Notes: generated from the sequence alone by a model not told the origin. DNA of 46,014 nt from Branchiostoma floridae (GCF_000003815.2 NC_049980.1:7159699-7205712), one strand, 5' to 3'; shown: positions 1 through 13,299, counted from the stretch's first letter. A program made the numbers and translations.

Positions 1-3000
1 GGTAAAGCTTTGTTTACCGTCAGAATATAAGGTTACAGGGGAGCATTGTACAGCACGTGTGCCCTCAGGGACATCATGTTACTAGTAGTATGAAGGAATG
101 CTAGGCGTTACGTAAGTATAGTTACACCTACAATGGAAACATAACGTATGTAGTCCGTAAAAACGTCAACCAAAAGTCACCAGCACTATTAAACGTCAAC
201 ATAATGTTTTCTGCATGTGTTTTATGGAGAAGTTTTGCTTTGTATGTCTTAGTTCACCTGGTTACGCAGGTGTGCACACTTAAAGTACTTCGCTAAAGAG
301 AGTCACTGGTGTATGGTGGGATGAGGTGTGGACTATTTTGAAGCCTGTTCACTGCACCAGTTTTGTTGTTGATTGGGAGTAATGCACACCGCGCCATGAT
401 ACTTTGCGAGGGTCTGGGTTGTAGGGTAGAGGGATCGTATGTATGGTTCTGTATCAATGTGCCATATGACGTTTCATTCTTTAGAGCTGTTACAAGCGTC
501 TTTTGTGCGTTTGTTATTGTATCGTTCTGTCCATACTTTTCATGAGGGTGGGGTTTGTGCTATTGTGAATTCAGTCCCATTCTTTGCTCTTTGCTTTAAA
601 TGACCACATTCATATTCCTTAATATGCAATTAAATTCAGAGGGACATGTGACTTATTATCATTATTGGAAGGTAGAAATCTTTAATTCTAAAGTAAATAT
701 AGAAATATGTCACAACAGACGCCTTTCCGTTTTTTTATTATTTTTGTATGCATACAGTGACTGGAATGCTTCTACACCTCTTGGGTGCTGGCATCATTCT
801 CTGCCTTTTACAGCATAGCGCGATTTCAAAACCTAACCTTCTGCTGCAATACTAAGAAAAGCCGCCAGGGACCGACAAATGTAATAGTTTCCTCTATACA
901 ACAAGACAGCCACATACCAAATTTCGAGACAATCCATCCATAGATTATCGAGTTATGTGACTAAACCTAAAAAATACATACGTAATACATACATGCATAC
1001 AAGAAAACGAAGAAAAGCTACCAAAAACATAGCCTTCTTGGTGAATTTAAAAAACAACAACAAAGCATTACAAAGCTCGACGTATCAATAGGGTGTGAGA
1101 AATAAAAGCGACATGTAGCGGATGGCACAGGTACTGCCGGTGACCCTATATATCCATAACGACAGATAACCTCCCGCACCTATTTCCCTTCACAATTCGT
1201 AACTCCTAAAACTAGAAATTGAGGTGGTGCCCTCCGTCCGCACAGGGAGAACAGATTGCGTCTGTGATGCGCTTTGAAAACCCTGACAGGAAAAGGGCGT
1301 CGTCCCACAGTAAAACGTCTCAGGAAGCGTTTTCCTGTCCCCTGGGACACGGGTATGGCGTAATGCGGAAAATTACATAAGCGGAATTTACAATGAAGCT
1401 CTTGCCTCCCGTTCACGTGAGTGCGATAAATTTTGGATGAGCCTTGGTTAACTCCCTGAAGATTTCACCCGAAACTGTCTAGGAGACAAGATGACTGAAA
1501 GTTGCATCTTATAGGTGCATTAAACTGACACAAAAACCTGCCTTAAAATGTAAAAAAAAAGGGACTGAAAAGCGGAATAAAACAGGACGAGAAGTTCTTT
1601 TATGGAGCTTTGGAGAGATTTGATGTGGCAAAAGCTTCTGGAAAGATCGAGTGTAGAATTTGTGTTGAATATATTCGCAACGAATACGAAACATTCTGGA
1701 TGGCATAGGCAAAACACCCCAAACTTCGCGAAAATGCGTGTTTGGTAAATACACAGTTTTATTTATGTAAGACACGAAAAATGTGGCCCGGTATCTGTCG
1801 AATTTCTATTTCGGATTTTGTCGGATCCAAACTTTCATGAAATTACGGATCACCGTGTCCGATTTTATTTTTTATATACGGATTTAAAGTCGTATCCGCT
1901 TATATGTAACAGAAATACGGTAAAATCGCTCTACGCATTTGTCAGTATCTCAGGCCATTTCGAACCATGATCTGTACAGATCAAATGCTGCTGTTGTCAT
2001 TTCATCATGTCTACAAACAAACATATCTTCAAAGCAAGATTCATTCCGATGAATAGACCTAAAAGTTTTGACTGTTTTGTTTGACAGAGATTGATGACTC
2101 ACGAGTTGTAGTCGCAGCTCTCCTCGCCTCAACACAACGATCCGGAAGTTATCATGACAGGAAAACCGTTATCACCATCATCCATATTTGCATTCATACA
2201 AAGGATTACGTTCTTTCTATATCATCCTTGTAACACTGGAGAAAATATCTATAACTTCGATCGACCTTCGACACGAAAAGAACAATCCATTCAAGTACAA
2301 GTACCACGGACACCCCGTGGGGAATATGGAATCTTTAAACGGTCAACGGAAAACATGAGAAAAATCAATTAGATGCTTTGGTATTCTACATAAACGTGAT
2401 ATCAAACTTTGCATTATCGACCATTATAGCGTACATTTGAAAAAGCAATACGTTGGTGTCGAGTCTTAAAAATGTCCCATCTTCTCGTATGACCGTTTCA
2501 AAACCATATCCAGTTGCTTGAGTAACTATTTTTGGCGTAGTCCCATCTTGTATTCACAACATCACAAGCTTTTTAAAGTCTTAGGCCCTACTCTAGATAT
2601 TGTATTGCGGTCTGTCTAGCACAACCCGTGATCGGCATGTCCTTTTGTTACATATCCGGTGTGTCTGTTTCTTTACACGTTCTTGTATGTTTGTAGTAGT
2701 GCTACTGTCAGTATAGTGGCAGGGTGTGAGTGGGAAAGTTGTTCAGACACTTGGAACTGACAGGAAGTAGGGCTCAGAGTTGGTAGAACTAGCCATTTAT
2801 CAGACCTGACGACAGACATTCCAGGTCATGGGGTCAGCAGAAGAGGCTACTTACTCTTAGGAGGTATTGTTTTTTGTCTATCTTACTTTCTGTTTTTGCA
2901 GTTGCAGATTTTTTTTTTAATAAGAAGCAGTTTAACTTTTATTTTTCACATGCTAATCACGTTAACAGTAGAGTGGCAGGAAGTGATATTGCGATGCGCA

Positions 3001-3484
3001 ACAACCACAATTCCCCGGTCGGTCTGGGTGTGTAGTCCCCCTGCGAGGCCCCAGCCAAGCGCGTTCGATTATCGAGAATTACCCGATAATTGTGTTAGAG
3101 GCCATGACGTACGTAGGCGGGCCGGCCGTCATTACGCCAGTTTCTACAACAGATTACGGCTGACGGGGGAGCGGAGAGGATTATGTAGTGTGCAGCCATA
3201 CGGACCTGGACTCCAGCCAACACAGCGTCGTCATCTATTTCCTGTGGTAAAATGGCAATAGATCCACCAATTACGGACTGGAAATGTATCAGAATTATCC
3301 CCTCCTAATGGTAATATCGGGTCTATATCGAATTACGTAATTGTGATATTGCGCCTGGTGGAGATAGAAAAACTGTCATGTTATGTAGGGCGATCAAGGT
3401 TTTTGATACCTTCCTATAATGGCGTACGAAGCCCTGTTTGATGTCTTTTAACGAAGAAAAATCATGGTTCTATTATGACTATTT
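1..3484. other. non-coding, no feature recognised
   Basis: No reading frame here has recognisable protein content or a convincing pair of splice sites. Two GC-richer patches (about 1200-1400 and 2990-3250) have short open frames on both strands but no motif I know. CpG dinucleotides are frequent, as in the rest of the left 20 kb. Confidence 0.5.
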
Positions 3485-3592
3485 CTGAGTGAAAACTTTT
3501 ATTTCAAATCCATGGTCGAACTTTTTACACTAGTTTTCCTGAGTGAAAACATTTATTCTAACTTCATGGTCGAACTTTTCACACTGGTTTCA
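3485..3592. repeat. two-copy tandem repeat, 54-bp unit
   Basis: The segment beginning CTGAGTGAAAAC occurs at 3485 and again at 3539. Both copies continue with a similar CATGGTCGAACTTTT block and end in ACACTAGTTT or ACACTGGTTT. The copies differ by several substitutions, so this is an old local duplication. Confidence 0.8.
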
Positions 3593-3717
3593 TTGTGTTT
3601 GATCGAGAGACGGGTTTCAACTTCTAGTGATTTCTAATTACGAGAGACTCAGAGTTTCGGCCAACTTCAATCCAACATTCTAGTAGGTGGGCGTCTTATA
3701 CATTCTTATACATTATA

Positions 3718-3800
3718 CTTCTACCTCTACGTCTACTTCTACTTTTATTTCTACTTCTATCTCTACGTCTACTTCTACTTCTACTTTACTTCTACTTCTA
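3718..3800 (+). repeat. TTCTAC hexamer microsatellite
   Basis: Imperfect repeats of TTCTAC, with CTCTAC, GTCTAC and TTTTAT variants, run for about 80 bp. The serine/threonine-rich short frame across it is only translated microsatellite. Confidence 0.9.
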
Positions 3801-4574
3801 AGGTCAATGTCGATTTTAGGCCCCCTGGTGTGTGACCTTGGTACTGAAGCAGAACATCCAGTTGTTGTATCTTTTATCTTGCTATGGTCTTGATCTTATG
3901 ATGTAAAGAGGAAATGGTGCTGGTCTGGCTCCCTAGCATCTTGTTTCTTTGTGTTAACATCTTTCCATGCTTTATAGAAATTTGTCAGTACAGTTGGCGT
4001 GTCATATAGACTTTACTTTGCTTGAATAGTCATAACATAATCGGCCAGATGCCAGTCTTTCCTTCATAAGTCCCGTATATACAAGAAAAATGCGTCTCTA
4101 TTTAATGCACAAAATGTATCAGGGCGTGTCTCTTATAGAAAAGGAGGACAGTTGCGTGACTTCCACTCGGAAACTTCAATAGTGTATCGTGACTTTACCG
4201 GGTAATAATACCCTACGCGGTCCAAGTCACGTTTACTTACCTGGTTTAATGGACAGTATATCTACTTCGGTTATGCCTGAGCAATAGCAGTATTAGACTT
4301 AATGTCAGTTTGGTTTGGAGAAGTCCACATACATTGTGCAAAGCGCGCGTGTAAGCTTTCAGACGACTTACCACGCGTCAAAGTTACTTACTTAGTTGGA
4401 TATATTAACCTTCGTATTGAGGGATTGTTTGCTGACAAATGTTAGCACACACATGTGAGATGCCGCCTCCACTGAGACAAAATGGATAGTATGATCTAGT
4501 AGCACAAAATAGAATTATACTTCTTTATTAGAGTGCCGTCCAAAAACACTTAGGGGGCCGTTAAAATGGTCACT

Positions 4575-4985
4575 ATAGACAAAATTTTTAAAACTTTTGT
4601 CAATGGTAAACCACAAAAAAGTGATCACATTGGCCAGGCAGTCCATATGTAGAGGTGGCCACAACTACAGGTTTGTCCGTATATCATTCGCCATGTGGTT
4701 CTTACATAGAGGTGGTCCCTTGTACAGGTTTTGACTGCAATCTCAGTTCAACTGAAAGTTTTGCAAACATCTAAAAGTGTTATCTTGTTAGTTTTCAAAA
4801 CTTTTGCAGCTTCTGTCGATGGAAAAGTGATCACACTGGCCAGTTAGTCCTTATTTGGAGGTGGTCATTTGAACAGGTTTTACTGTAGCCTCGGCTCAAC
4901 TGAAAGACAAATTACCAAGTTTTGCAGACCATCTAAACGTGTTATCGTGTTAGTTTTCAAAACTTTCACAGGTTTTACTCGCATC
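4575..4985. repeat. degenerate ~206-bp tandem repeat
   Basis: GTGATCACAYTGGCCAG occurs at 4621 and 4827, each followed by a 'rTAGAGGTGG / TTGGAGGTGG' and 'ACAGGTTT' block. GTTATCKTGTTAGTTTTC occurs at about 4778 and 4941. The CCAG...AGGTGGTC...ACAGGTTTTGACTG wording resembles the element at 20883-21348, so these are probably decayed relatives of it. Confidence 0.65.
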
Positions 4986-4989
4986 TTCT

Positions 4990-6037
4990 ATTCCTTACAT
5001 CTTCTTACATGATAGAAAATGAGAAGAGATCGATAGCCTTCTTGGTGCTTTCGTGCCGAAGTTGTAACACATCTGGAGGATAAGATGGTCGTTTGGTTAC
5101 GCTATCTGATAAAGACCCCCACCTCCATCAGCTCTTGGACACCCACTCGCCGCAACACACTCGTCAATCTTACCGAACAAAAGTCCGCCCACTTGCTACT
5201 TAGACATACGGGTCTACCCTTTGAAAGTTTATAGGCAGGAGAAAATGAGGTTATACATCATGAGGGACTTTTTAAATGGGTGCAGGATCTTTTTACGCTA
5301 AGAGATCAGTCATATGAGATACTTTCAGACAAGCATCTCTCAATCTAGCGTTAGTTACCGCACGTTTATGTTTTGAGTTTAATGTTTGTTTATTTGTTCG
5401 GTTACTTAGATCTCCATTAGAATTTGCATGTAAATTCTATTCTTTCTGGATTCCATACAAAATTACAGAAAATCAAACAACATAACACATAAACATAGGT
5501 GTGGATCAAGTATAACATAAAGAAAACGTCGAAGTAAACTGAGATCTAAGTTAAATCACAGCAGTGAACTAAAAGATCATGTGGAGGGGTCATAAAAATG
5601 TAACAGAAACGTGGCAAAAAGCAGTTACTCAAGCAACTGGATATGATTTTGGAAACGGTCCGATGTTTCAACCAGCATCCAGGGATTTTTGAAACGTAGT
5701 AGGAAGAAACTATGAGAATTTGTAGGATCATCTAGGCTATATATGAGATTGGTTGAAAGCTAGGAATCTTGAGATAAAAGTGTTTTCGAGAAGACTCTCC
5801 CTCCTCCATGTGGTCATCATTGCGATTGATTTTTGCGTGGCTTTATATGTGTCCGTGCTGATGACCTATTCAGCCGCCCACGCTAGAATTAGATTATCCA
5901 CGAGTTGAGTGCCCGCATTATGCGTCTAATCCAAGCATTATGCGTCTCCAGTCGCCTTTGAACGATTTACAAGATGTTCACAATGTCGATATGTCCAAGA
6001 CACATGTACGGTAATGGGTGTGTAGGCGGCCACACAA
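4990..6037. other. non-coding, no feature recognised
   Basis: AT-rich sequence without a supported exon, RNA gene or repeat boundary. Confidence 0.45.
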
Positions 6038-6355
6038 CTTTCAAACACTACGAAGGCCCACTGGTACAAAATCTGTTTTAGCGAAGGAGCTGTGTGCGCG
6101 CAAAGGGGGCTGTGTGCGCAGCCACGTAAAAAAAAGTAGTCACGTAACGATGAAGCCAAACTTTAAAGAAAACTTTTAAACCTAAGATTTTCACACACCT
6201 TTCAAACACTACGAAGGCCCCGTGGTACAAAATCTATTTTAGCGGAGGAGCTGTGTGTGCGCAGCGAAGGAGCTGTGTGCGCAGCGGCGTAAAACGCAGC
6301 AGTCACGTAACGACGAAGCCAAAACTTTGGAGAAAACTAAGATTTTGCGAACTAA
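6038..6355. repeat. two-copy tandem duplication, 161-bp unit
   Basis: CTTTCAAACACTACGAAGGC occurs at 6038 and 6199. In both copies it leads into GGTACAAAATCT, a GGAGCTGTGTGCGCA block (itself repeated twice in the second copy), then CAGTCACGTAACGA, GAAGCCAAA and AAACTAAGATTTT. Divergence is low, so the duplication is fairly recent. No coding content is seen. Confidence 0.85.
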
Positions 6356-6832
6356 GAGCAAAGTAATTTAAAGTTTGAAAGCTGTGGGGGCATATATTGC
6401 AGCTAATGAATTTCCTAGTTAATTGGAGACAAGTATTATTTGACTCCCACCTGACTACCCCCGCACACTGGTTGTTTCTATTTGGGAACCAGCTACGGTT
6501 GACAATTGACATGATTAATCTATCTGGGCTCCCTGTGCTTGCTTTAATTAGGGGTCCAGGGATTTGACGGCTTTTTTTGTGACATGATTCTTCTCATTTA
6601 GGGCTGTGAGTTTCGTGTCTGTGTTGAAAGACCGCCCCCGGAGAGGGTGGTATCTCAATGCACCTGGGGCACCGGTGCGGCAATGCGGGGTTTGAAAGTG
6701 TTCCTGCAGATTTCATTGCAGTCTTACATTCGGCTTGATTGGGTTTCTTTCATTTCGTGAAGTAATTTAACCACGTGATGCAGCCTAAGAAGGGATGTTA
6801 TTACCTGTATGAGCATGTAATGGCCTAATGAG

Positions 6833-7395
6833 TTTGGTACTGAACTTTATTTCCCTGTCCTTGGTGCTGAACTACGTTACTTCGCCCATGTTGATGAACT
6901 ACGGTGTTGAATAATGTTTCCCTGTCCTTAGTGCTGAACTATGTTTCCCCGTCCTTGGTACTGAACTATGTTTCCCTGTCCTTGGTACTGAACTATGTTT
7001 CCCTGTCCTTAGTTCTGAACTTTATTTCCCTGTCCTTGGTGCTGAACTACGTTACTTCGCCCACGTTGCTGAACTACGGCGTTGAATAATGTTTCCCTGT
7101 CCTTGGTACTGAACTATGTTTCCCTGTCCTTAGTTCTGAACTTTATTTCCCTGTCCTTGGTGCTGAACTACGTTACTTCGCCCACGTTGCTGAACTACGG
7201 CGTTGAATAATGTTTCCCTGTCCTTGGTACTGAACTATGTTTCCCTGTCCTTAGTTCTGAACTTTATTTCCCTGTCCTTGGTGCTGAACTACGTTACTTC
7301 GCCCATGTTGATGAACTACGGCGTTGAATAATGTTTCCTGTCCTTAGTGCTGAACCATTTTCCTTGTCCTTAGTGCTGAACTATGTTTCCCATTC
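6833..7395. repeat. minisatellite with 27-bp units in a 121-bp higher-order repeat
   Basis: The basic unit is about 27 bp (TGAACTATGTTTCCCTGTCC plus a TTGGTAC-like end). In the central part, four 27-bp variants plus one 13-bp partial unit form a 121-bp block. The marker GTTGAATAATG recurs at 7081, 7202 and 7323, exactly 121 bp apart, with an earlier, less regular copy at 6906. The 121-bp blocks are nearly identical, while neighbouring 27-bp units differ. Block-wise amplification explains this. The leucine/serine-rich short frame over it is not a gene. Confidence 0.93.
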
Positions 7396-8772
7396 GGTAG
7401 GTAGTGAGCTCGAGTCATACCGAAGACATGAAAAAAATCTACAAGCTGCTTTCGCTGCTTAGCACTCAGCATTTGGAAAAGAGTACGGCAGTTGAACACG
7501 TACATATTGAAAACCCATGACAACTTATTCGGCCCTATTTGGCCAAATTCTTCTCTTTTGTCATCCAGCACGTCTGCTCGGAGACTACACCGTCTGGTTT
7601 ATTCTGTGGATACTAAAGACGGTACGCTAACTTTGTTCGTTAAATGACAGTTAGCCTCGGCATATTCCCCTTGGGCTGCGGGAAATATCAGAGGTTACAC
7701 CGTCAGGGGTGAAACCATTAGAAGTGATGAATTATGGAGGACTTTTCACAAGGACGATTTTACAGGAAGACATTACCTTAGAGAGGAAAAAGGATACATG
7801 TTTATGAGTTGATATTCTTCAAACCAAGCACCTGTCCAAAACGACCACTGGCCCCTGTGTGGTCGTCTTGAGCAGGTTTGACTATTTAGATGTAACATCA
7901 AATGCCAAAATGAAACAATATTCTGTAGTGCTATGTCGTTTTCGTTGTCGTTGAGCCTCTTTTACACACAGTCTTTGGTCTATACTACTCTTGTATGCCA
8001 TACTTTTCGTTCCCGAAGTCTGCCCAGCTGGAAATGTGACGTAGGCCTATGCCAGAAACTACATGTCCATGTCACAGAGTCACGGGAACTAATCGCAGAG
8101 ATAGACCCGTACGGACCCCACAATTAGGAAAAGCCAACTCGTGTCTTTATCTCAGTCTGTAATGGTTCTCCTGGGAGCACGGAAGAGGCGTGGATGGACC
8201 TCAGGAGACAACGTAGGAGGCTACTTATCACTCCTACGCAGCGGAAAAGCCTGAGAGTTTAGTTCAGCTTCCGCGCACCTCAGAACGCGAAGCACAGATA
8301 GAGGGTACCGGTGGTTGATGGATTAGTTCTTGTTGCCGAGTTGACAGGCGGTACAACGAACGGAATTCTATATCCTACACACACACAGGAATCATCTAGA
8401 AGGGATTTGTGGTGTAAAGGAAAAAAACACTCTTTTAGCGGTGTTTTTCATCGCTACTAAAATGTTTTCTTATACAATGGTTCACTGTTGTCACAAGCAA
8501 TCGCTGACACTGAAAAGACATTGTGAAGTTTATTTCAGTTTGCCTTTTACAAAACAGGACCACATTGCCGTAAGATGTCCTTATAGTCAATGAACGTGCT
8601 ATACTTAGTTTTGCAAAGCTAATTTTGTCGTTAGAATGAGATTACACTGATCTTTCAACGTCATCTGGACGCCTCTCTAAGGCGACTGTAGTGGCGAGTG
8701 TTCGCCATCCTGACGCCACGTAATTAGTTATCTTTGACTTAGGCTCATAGGGCTTACCACCTATACGGCCGT
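7396..8772. other. non-coding, no feature recognised
   Basis: Only short frames without known motifs. A 30-codon frame at 8163-8255 follows an AG (CTTTATCTCAG) but has no matching donor or homology I can recall. Confidence 0.4.
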
Positions 8773-8871
8773 GGTTGTTTGGCTAGATACACTAGGATTA
8801 CGTCAGGTTGTTTGGCTGGATACACTAAGATTACATCAGGTTGTTTGGCTAGATACTCTAGGATTACATCA
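8773..8871. repeat. three-copy tandem repeat, 33-bp unit
   Basis: GGTTGTTTGGCTAGATAC starts at 8773, 8806 (TGG for TAG) and 8839. Each copy continues to GATTACRTCA. The period is exactly 33 bp with about 2-3 differences per copy. Confidence 0.92.
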
Positions 8872-9728
8872 GTAGATCACCTTGACGTCACACGTGTTGG
8901 CCATGGCCTCCCGACCTTCTCTAGACTATGACTGGGAGTCGTGAGGAATGTGATCTGGAATTGGTCGGCGATGCTGCCTCCATGTTTTCAAAGAAGCTAG
9001 AAGGCGAAGCATTTTTAGAAAATCAGTTGGAGAAGCCACATTCTGATTGGATGAAACCAGAGGAGCAAACTGGAGCTCCAATGGGATGGATTAGCAACCA
9101 TTGTCTTTGATAGCCAAGCTATTTGAACTGTTTGAAACAAGAACGTTACATAACGGTCTTTCTTTGAAAGCATAATTATTTTACTACTTCGGCTACTGGT
9201 TTTCTGCCAAGATAGAAGCCATCCTTTATCTATTCCTAAGAGAAGGCTGATGGAAACGGTAATATAGACGGTGTTCCTACATCACTGTAGATGGAATGTG
9301 TCAGACATATTGAAGAGCAACATTGGACACTGGTCCTACTTATCTTCTAGTGATTCATCTTCTCGTAAGTAGTTAGCCTTCTTGGCAGCTTCTAGGACAC
9401 GAGAAACCGAGTGCAATAGAACTGACATGCTATTCAGATATAGTGATAGCATAGCTCCAGATGTATTGTTTATCCAATTGCAATACTACATGTAATAGTA
9501 CTTAGTCTTTAGTATCCCAGGTAAAACAACTGAATTGCTGCATTTAGCCAACATGGACAGGAACATAAAAATAAAGATTATTATAAAGATCATTGTATTA
9601 AAAAAGGAATATCAAAAGCACTACCTTTACCTTCTGTCTGTACTGTGTATGTGGCACTGTTAATACAAGTTACTAACTGGGGTGCAGTGTCTTTCAATAT
9701 TGTCCTTGTCTGTTCAAAAGCAAATAAA

Positions 9729-9766
9729 TAAAAATCAGCCCCGTTCGGAGACTGCAACGGAGGCTA
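9729..9766 (-). mobile_element. solo end of the MITE at 11758-11914
   Basis: This short block reads as one terminal repeat of the element at 11758-11914: TAGCCTCCGTTGCAGTCTCC on the minus strand, then GAACGGGGCTGATTTTTAT. No partner end was found nearby, so this is a truncated or solo copy. Confidence 0.7.
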
Positions 9767-11195
9767 ACCCAAGCGGACCTACATGCGCGTTGATGAGAAT
9801 TTGAAGCTGCACGGAACTGACGGTTTGATGTGCTAACTCAATTAGCAGCTGGCCTCATCCCTTGGTGTCGTGAGGCGGTAGTTATTAGGCACTTGATCTA
9901 CGAGTCAGTGAATCAATAGAGATTCTCTTATTACGTGGGGAAACTACAAATCAGGCTGAATATATAAAAGTTCAAAACTTGAACTATGCGGCTACAAATG
10001 TCTTACTGAGGGACGACGGCAGTGTGCAATATGTCGGTAGCTTGAGGAATAAATTCACTCTACTATACACTACAAATTCGGCGGTGTTTGTATGCATTAA
10101 TGAACGTTTGTATAAAAGTTCGCTAGCATACAGACGCGTGTAGAGAGCCTACGTGTATTCCACACTACGCCTCCCTAATGTCTCCATTTACAACTGTTTT
10201 GTGCTTAGAAGTACGGATATTGATCAAGTAGTCCGCAACCATTGGAGTCTCCATGGGGTTCAGAAATTCTGAGGGACAGTAACAGGAGTGGGAAAGAAAG
10301 ACAGGCGACAGCGGAATGGTTCTAACGCACGAGTCTGCCGTTGTGTCTTCTGTGACTTGAAAGTTCAAGTGTGGGGTATATTGTTTGACATTGTCACTCT
10401 GTGTACTCTTTTAAACTGTAAAATATAATTGTGTTTGTATTGATTCTTATACTGGCCTGGAAGGCGCCTTGTAACACTACTTCCTGTGATATTTTGCTGT
10501 GAATTACCTTAGAAAAGTACATTTATTTGTAACTTAGGAAAGCATCTTTACGCCTTTGTTTCATTCAAGTTCTTGCCAGATACATTTGTAACAAAAATTT
10601 TGTTTCGGTGATGTTAATTGGACCAGAGTCCTTAAAAATGTTTTTTTTTTGTCTATTTGAAACAATAGTATAACAAATATGAAATCGAAACACCTTCAAC
10701 TCCACAATGCCATAGAAATATGCTGAAACGTCACTAAATATAAGGTCAACTGTTTTGTAGCTCTTGGGCTTTCAATTCTATTATACTAATCAAATTTTGT
10801 TGCTGCCTTTCCTTGTAAAGCTATTTCCCGACCAGACAAAACACCCAAAATAGAGATAACCGCAAAGGTACCGAGTCTGAACGGTCGGCAGTCAGGTGTG
10901 GGATAGAACTGGGCCATCAGTCTGCATATTTGTCGGAAGCCATGGTCATTATCATTAACAACTGCTGCACGCACTGTCGATATTCCAAACCACGTTTACT
11001 GAGGTTCGATATTGTTGAGGTTGATGCAATCAACACGTTTTTGTATCAGGAACTAAGGAGTGCCCACTTTGTCACGGGAAGTCACAAATCCTTTTTATTT
11101 GAAGCGAAGTTTTTGGCAGTTGCACTTTCAAAGGCTTTATAAGTAATAAAGCAATGCCACATGTCAAGAAATAATTTTTTTATTGTTCACTTCAA
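9767..11195. other. non-coding, no feature recognised
   Basis: AT-rich sequence. Short opposed open frames around 10.79-11.14 kb overlap each other on both strands and show no recognisable protein motif. Confidence 0.4.
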
Positions 11196-11311
11196 TTCTA
11201 TTCTATTTTAATCTAATCTACTCTACTCTACTCTACTCTACTCTACTCTACTCTACTCTACTCTACTTTACTCTACTCTACTCTACTCTACTCTACTCTA
11301 CTCTACTCTAC
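11196..11311 (+). repeat. CTCTA pentamer microsatellite
   Basis: About twenty nearly perfect CTCTA units, preceded by degenerate TTCTA and ATCTA units and with one CTTTA variant in the middle. Confidence 0.97.
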
Positions 11312-11476
11312 CACTTAAATTTGCCAAAATTTTGTACACAATCTTTGTCTTAAGTCACTTTTATCTCAAGATTGTACAATATTCCCATCAATCCATGATT
11401 TAAGAGAGGAAAAAAAGAAAAGAACAGCATAGAACAGAAAAGAACAGTTTAGAACATTCTGGAAACATCTCTGACC

Positions 11477-11560
11477 ACCGGTGCAATGGCCAAGTGAGTC
11501 GAGTATTCGCCTTGCATTCAATAGGTCACGACTTCGATCTCCGGCGGAGTCAGACGAAAA
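11477..11560 (+). mobile_element. tRNA-like head of a probable SINE
   Basis: The sequence resembles a tRNA gene. An A-box-like TGGCCAAGTGAGTCGAG is followed by TTCGCCTTGCATTCAATAGG (an alanine-tRNA-like anticodon region). A B-box-like ACTTCGATCTC and a short complementary 3' arm come next. The boxes are imperfect (the B box should read close to GGTTCGANTCC), which fits a decayed tRNA-derived SINE better than a working tRNA gene. The 3' boundary of any SINE body is not clear. Confidence 0.5.
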
Positions 11561-11757
11561 ACATTTTACGAATTAGTACACACTGCTTTCTCTTTTTATA
11601 ACATCATAGCAATTAGAATTTAGGAAAGAATATGGAATTTGAACACAAACCATTACAAGTGTACTAGCCCCATGCTGATGGGATTGCACAGCGTTGTACA
11701 TGTGTGGCCCAGAGCTACAGAAACGGAGGTATACACCATGTTGTGAGAGAACTTTCG

Positions 11758-11914
11758 TAGCCTCCGTTGCAGTCTTTGAACGGGGCTGGTTTTTATTTTA
11801 GAGAGGGGGGCTGGTTTGTGGTTTTTAACGTTGGCTAGGTTCTCTAATACCGGTAAAGGGAGTTTGCCGAGGAAAAAAACAGCCCAGTTCGAAGACTGCA
11901 ACCAACGGAGGCTA
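11758..11914. mobile_element. MITE with ~40-bp terminal inverted repeats
   Basis: The left end TAGCCTCCGTTGCAGTCTTT, continuing GAACGGGGCTGGTTTTT, is matched in reverse at 11873-11914 (AAAACAGCCCAGTTCGAAGA, then CTGCAACCAACGGAGGCTA). The right arm carries a 4-5 bp internal duplication. The middle is only about 80 bp and non-coding. A solo end of the same family is at 9729-9766. The superfamily is not determined. Confidence 0.8.
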
Positions 11915-12106
11915 GGACTTTGGACGCTGGCCATCTGAATCGATGAGAAAAGTGTGAATATGGATGTCAGGTCCGGAGGTCTCAGACGGGGCCCTTGTCA
12001 ATCCCAGGTAATCATTGAGAGACGTCCTTGTAATGGCGTTGGCTCTGGTCAGCCACTGAAGGGTTCTGTATCGATCTACCGTTAGCGTGGGCGTTACATG
12101 GGAGGT

Positions 12107-12865
12107 GGTATCAGACTGGAATAATGGCAGACTTTTAGGAGCCCCGTAGAACTGGATCTCAACTCCATATAAACTTAACTATTGGCTGGCAATGATGAGC
12201 ATCTTTAAAAACTTCTATTACTTTCGTTCTGTTTAATCTTGTTTAGTTTATGTATCAGGGGAGGTTGTATCAAACAGGAACGACTGGAATAATGACAGAC
12301 TCTTAGCTGAGCGCCGAAGAGAATATGAAACTTGGTCTCAACTCCATATAAACTTAACTATTGACTGGCAAAGATGAGCAGCTTAAAAAAGGTCTGTTTT
12401 TCTTCGTTTCTTTCTGTTCAATCTTGCAGTCACTCTCAACAGTCCCGTAGAACTGTACTGGAGCTGAACTCCATATAAACTTATGTATTGGCGGGCACGG
12501 AGGAGAATTTTCAATTCTTTATTACTTTCTTTCTGTTTAATTTTGTTAATTTTTATGTATCACGAGATGTCGTATCAGATTGAAACGGCTGAAATAATGG
12601 CAGACAGACTCTTAGCAGCCCCGTAGAGCGGTATTGGAACTGGATCTGAACTCCATATCAACTCATCTATTGGCTGGCTTTTCTGGTTCTATTACATTGT
12701 TTCTGTTCAATCATGTGTAGTTTATGTTTATGTATCATGAGCGGTCGTATCAGGACACCCTCACACTCAGGGTTGACTATCGCGGCAGAGCCTAACGATA
12801 TCAGACTGGAACGACTGGAATAATGGCAGACTCTTAGCAACCACGTACAGCGGTATTGGATCTGG
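12107..12865. repeat. degenerate tandem repeat, ~150-170-bp unit, five copies
   Basis: A block reading GACTGGAATAATGGCAGACT, then 'agccccGTAGAactGgatct', AACTCCATATAAACTTA and ATTGGCTGGCA occurs from about 12114, 12281, 12430 (partial), 12577 and 12805. Copies are interspersed with 'TTTCTGTTYAATCTTGT...TTTATGTATCA' spacers. Spacing varies, so this is an old array. Confidence 0.8.
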
Positions 12866-13299
12866 GTCTGAACTCCAGAAAAGCATTGGGTATTGGCTTC
12901 GACGGATGAATATCTTCGCAAATCCAAACTTTTTAATCAAAAACATTAGTTTTAATAAATGAAGTGAAGACTGATATTCACTGGTGCTCCAATCCAGAAA
13001 TGTTTTCAGTGATTCCCTGGCTAGGAGCTGCATTTCCCCTATAAATGCCATACGAAAGCTTCAGTATAGTACAAAGCTATATTTCTGAGTCCGAGTGTAT
13101 CAGTGACAGTCACGTAATTTTTCTTTAGAAAAATTTTAAACAACTTTTCAACTAAAATCACAAAACCTACTTGTCATTAAAAACTTGGGACTCTTCATTA
13201 GCCAACGAATTCACATAAAAAGTTAACTCCCCAATAAATCAAATACAAACAGAAACATTAGAGAAATCTATAGATAGGAATTGTTTTTATCTTCTTGCA

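Noticed and set aside
2896-3261. 121-codon plus-strand frame in a GC-richer patch
   Set aside because: No motif, no acceptable donor or acceptor pair, and the composition explains the open frame.
11477-11560. Functional tRNA gene
   Set aside because: The B box is degenerate and the acceptor stem does not pair properly. A SINE remnant fits better.
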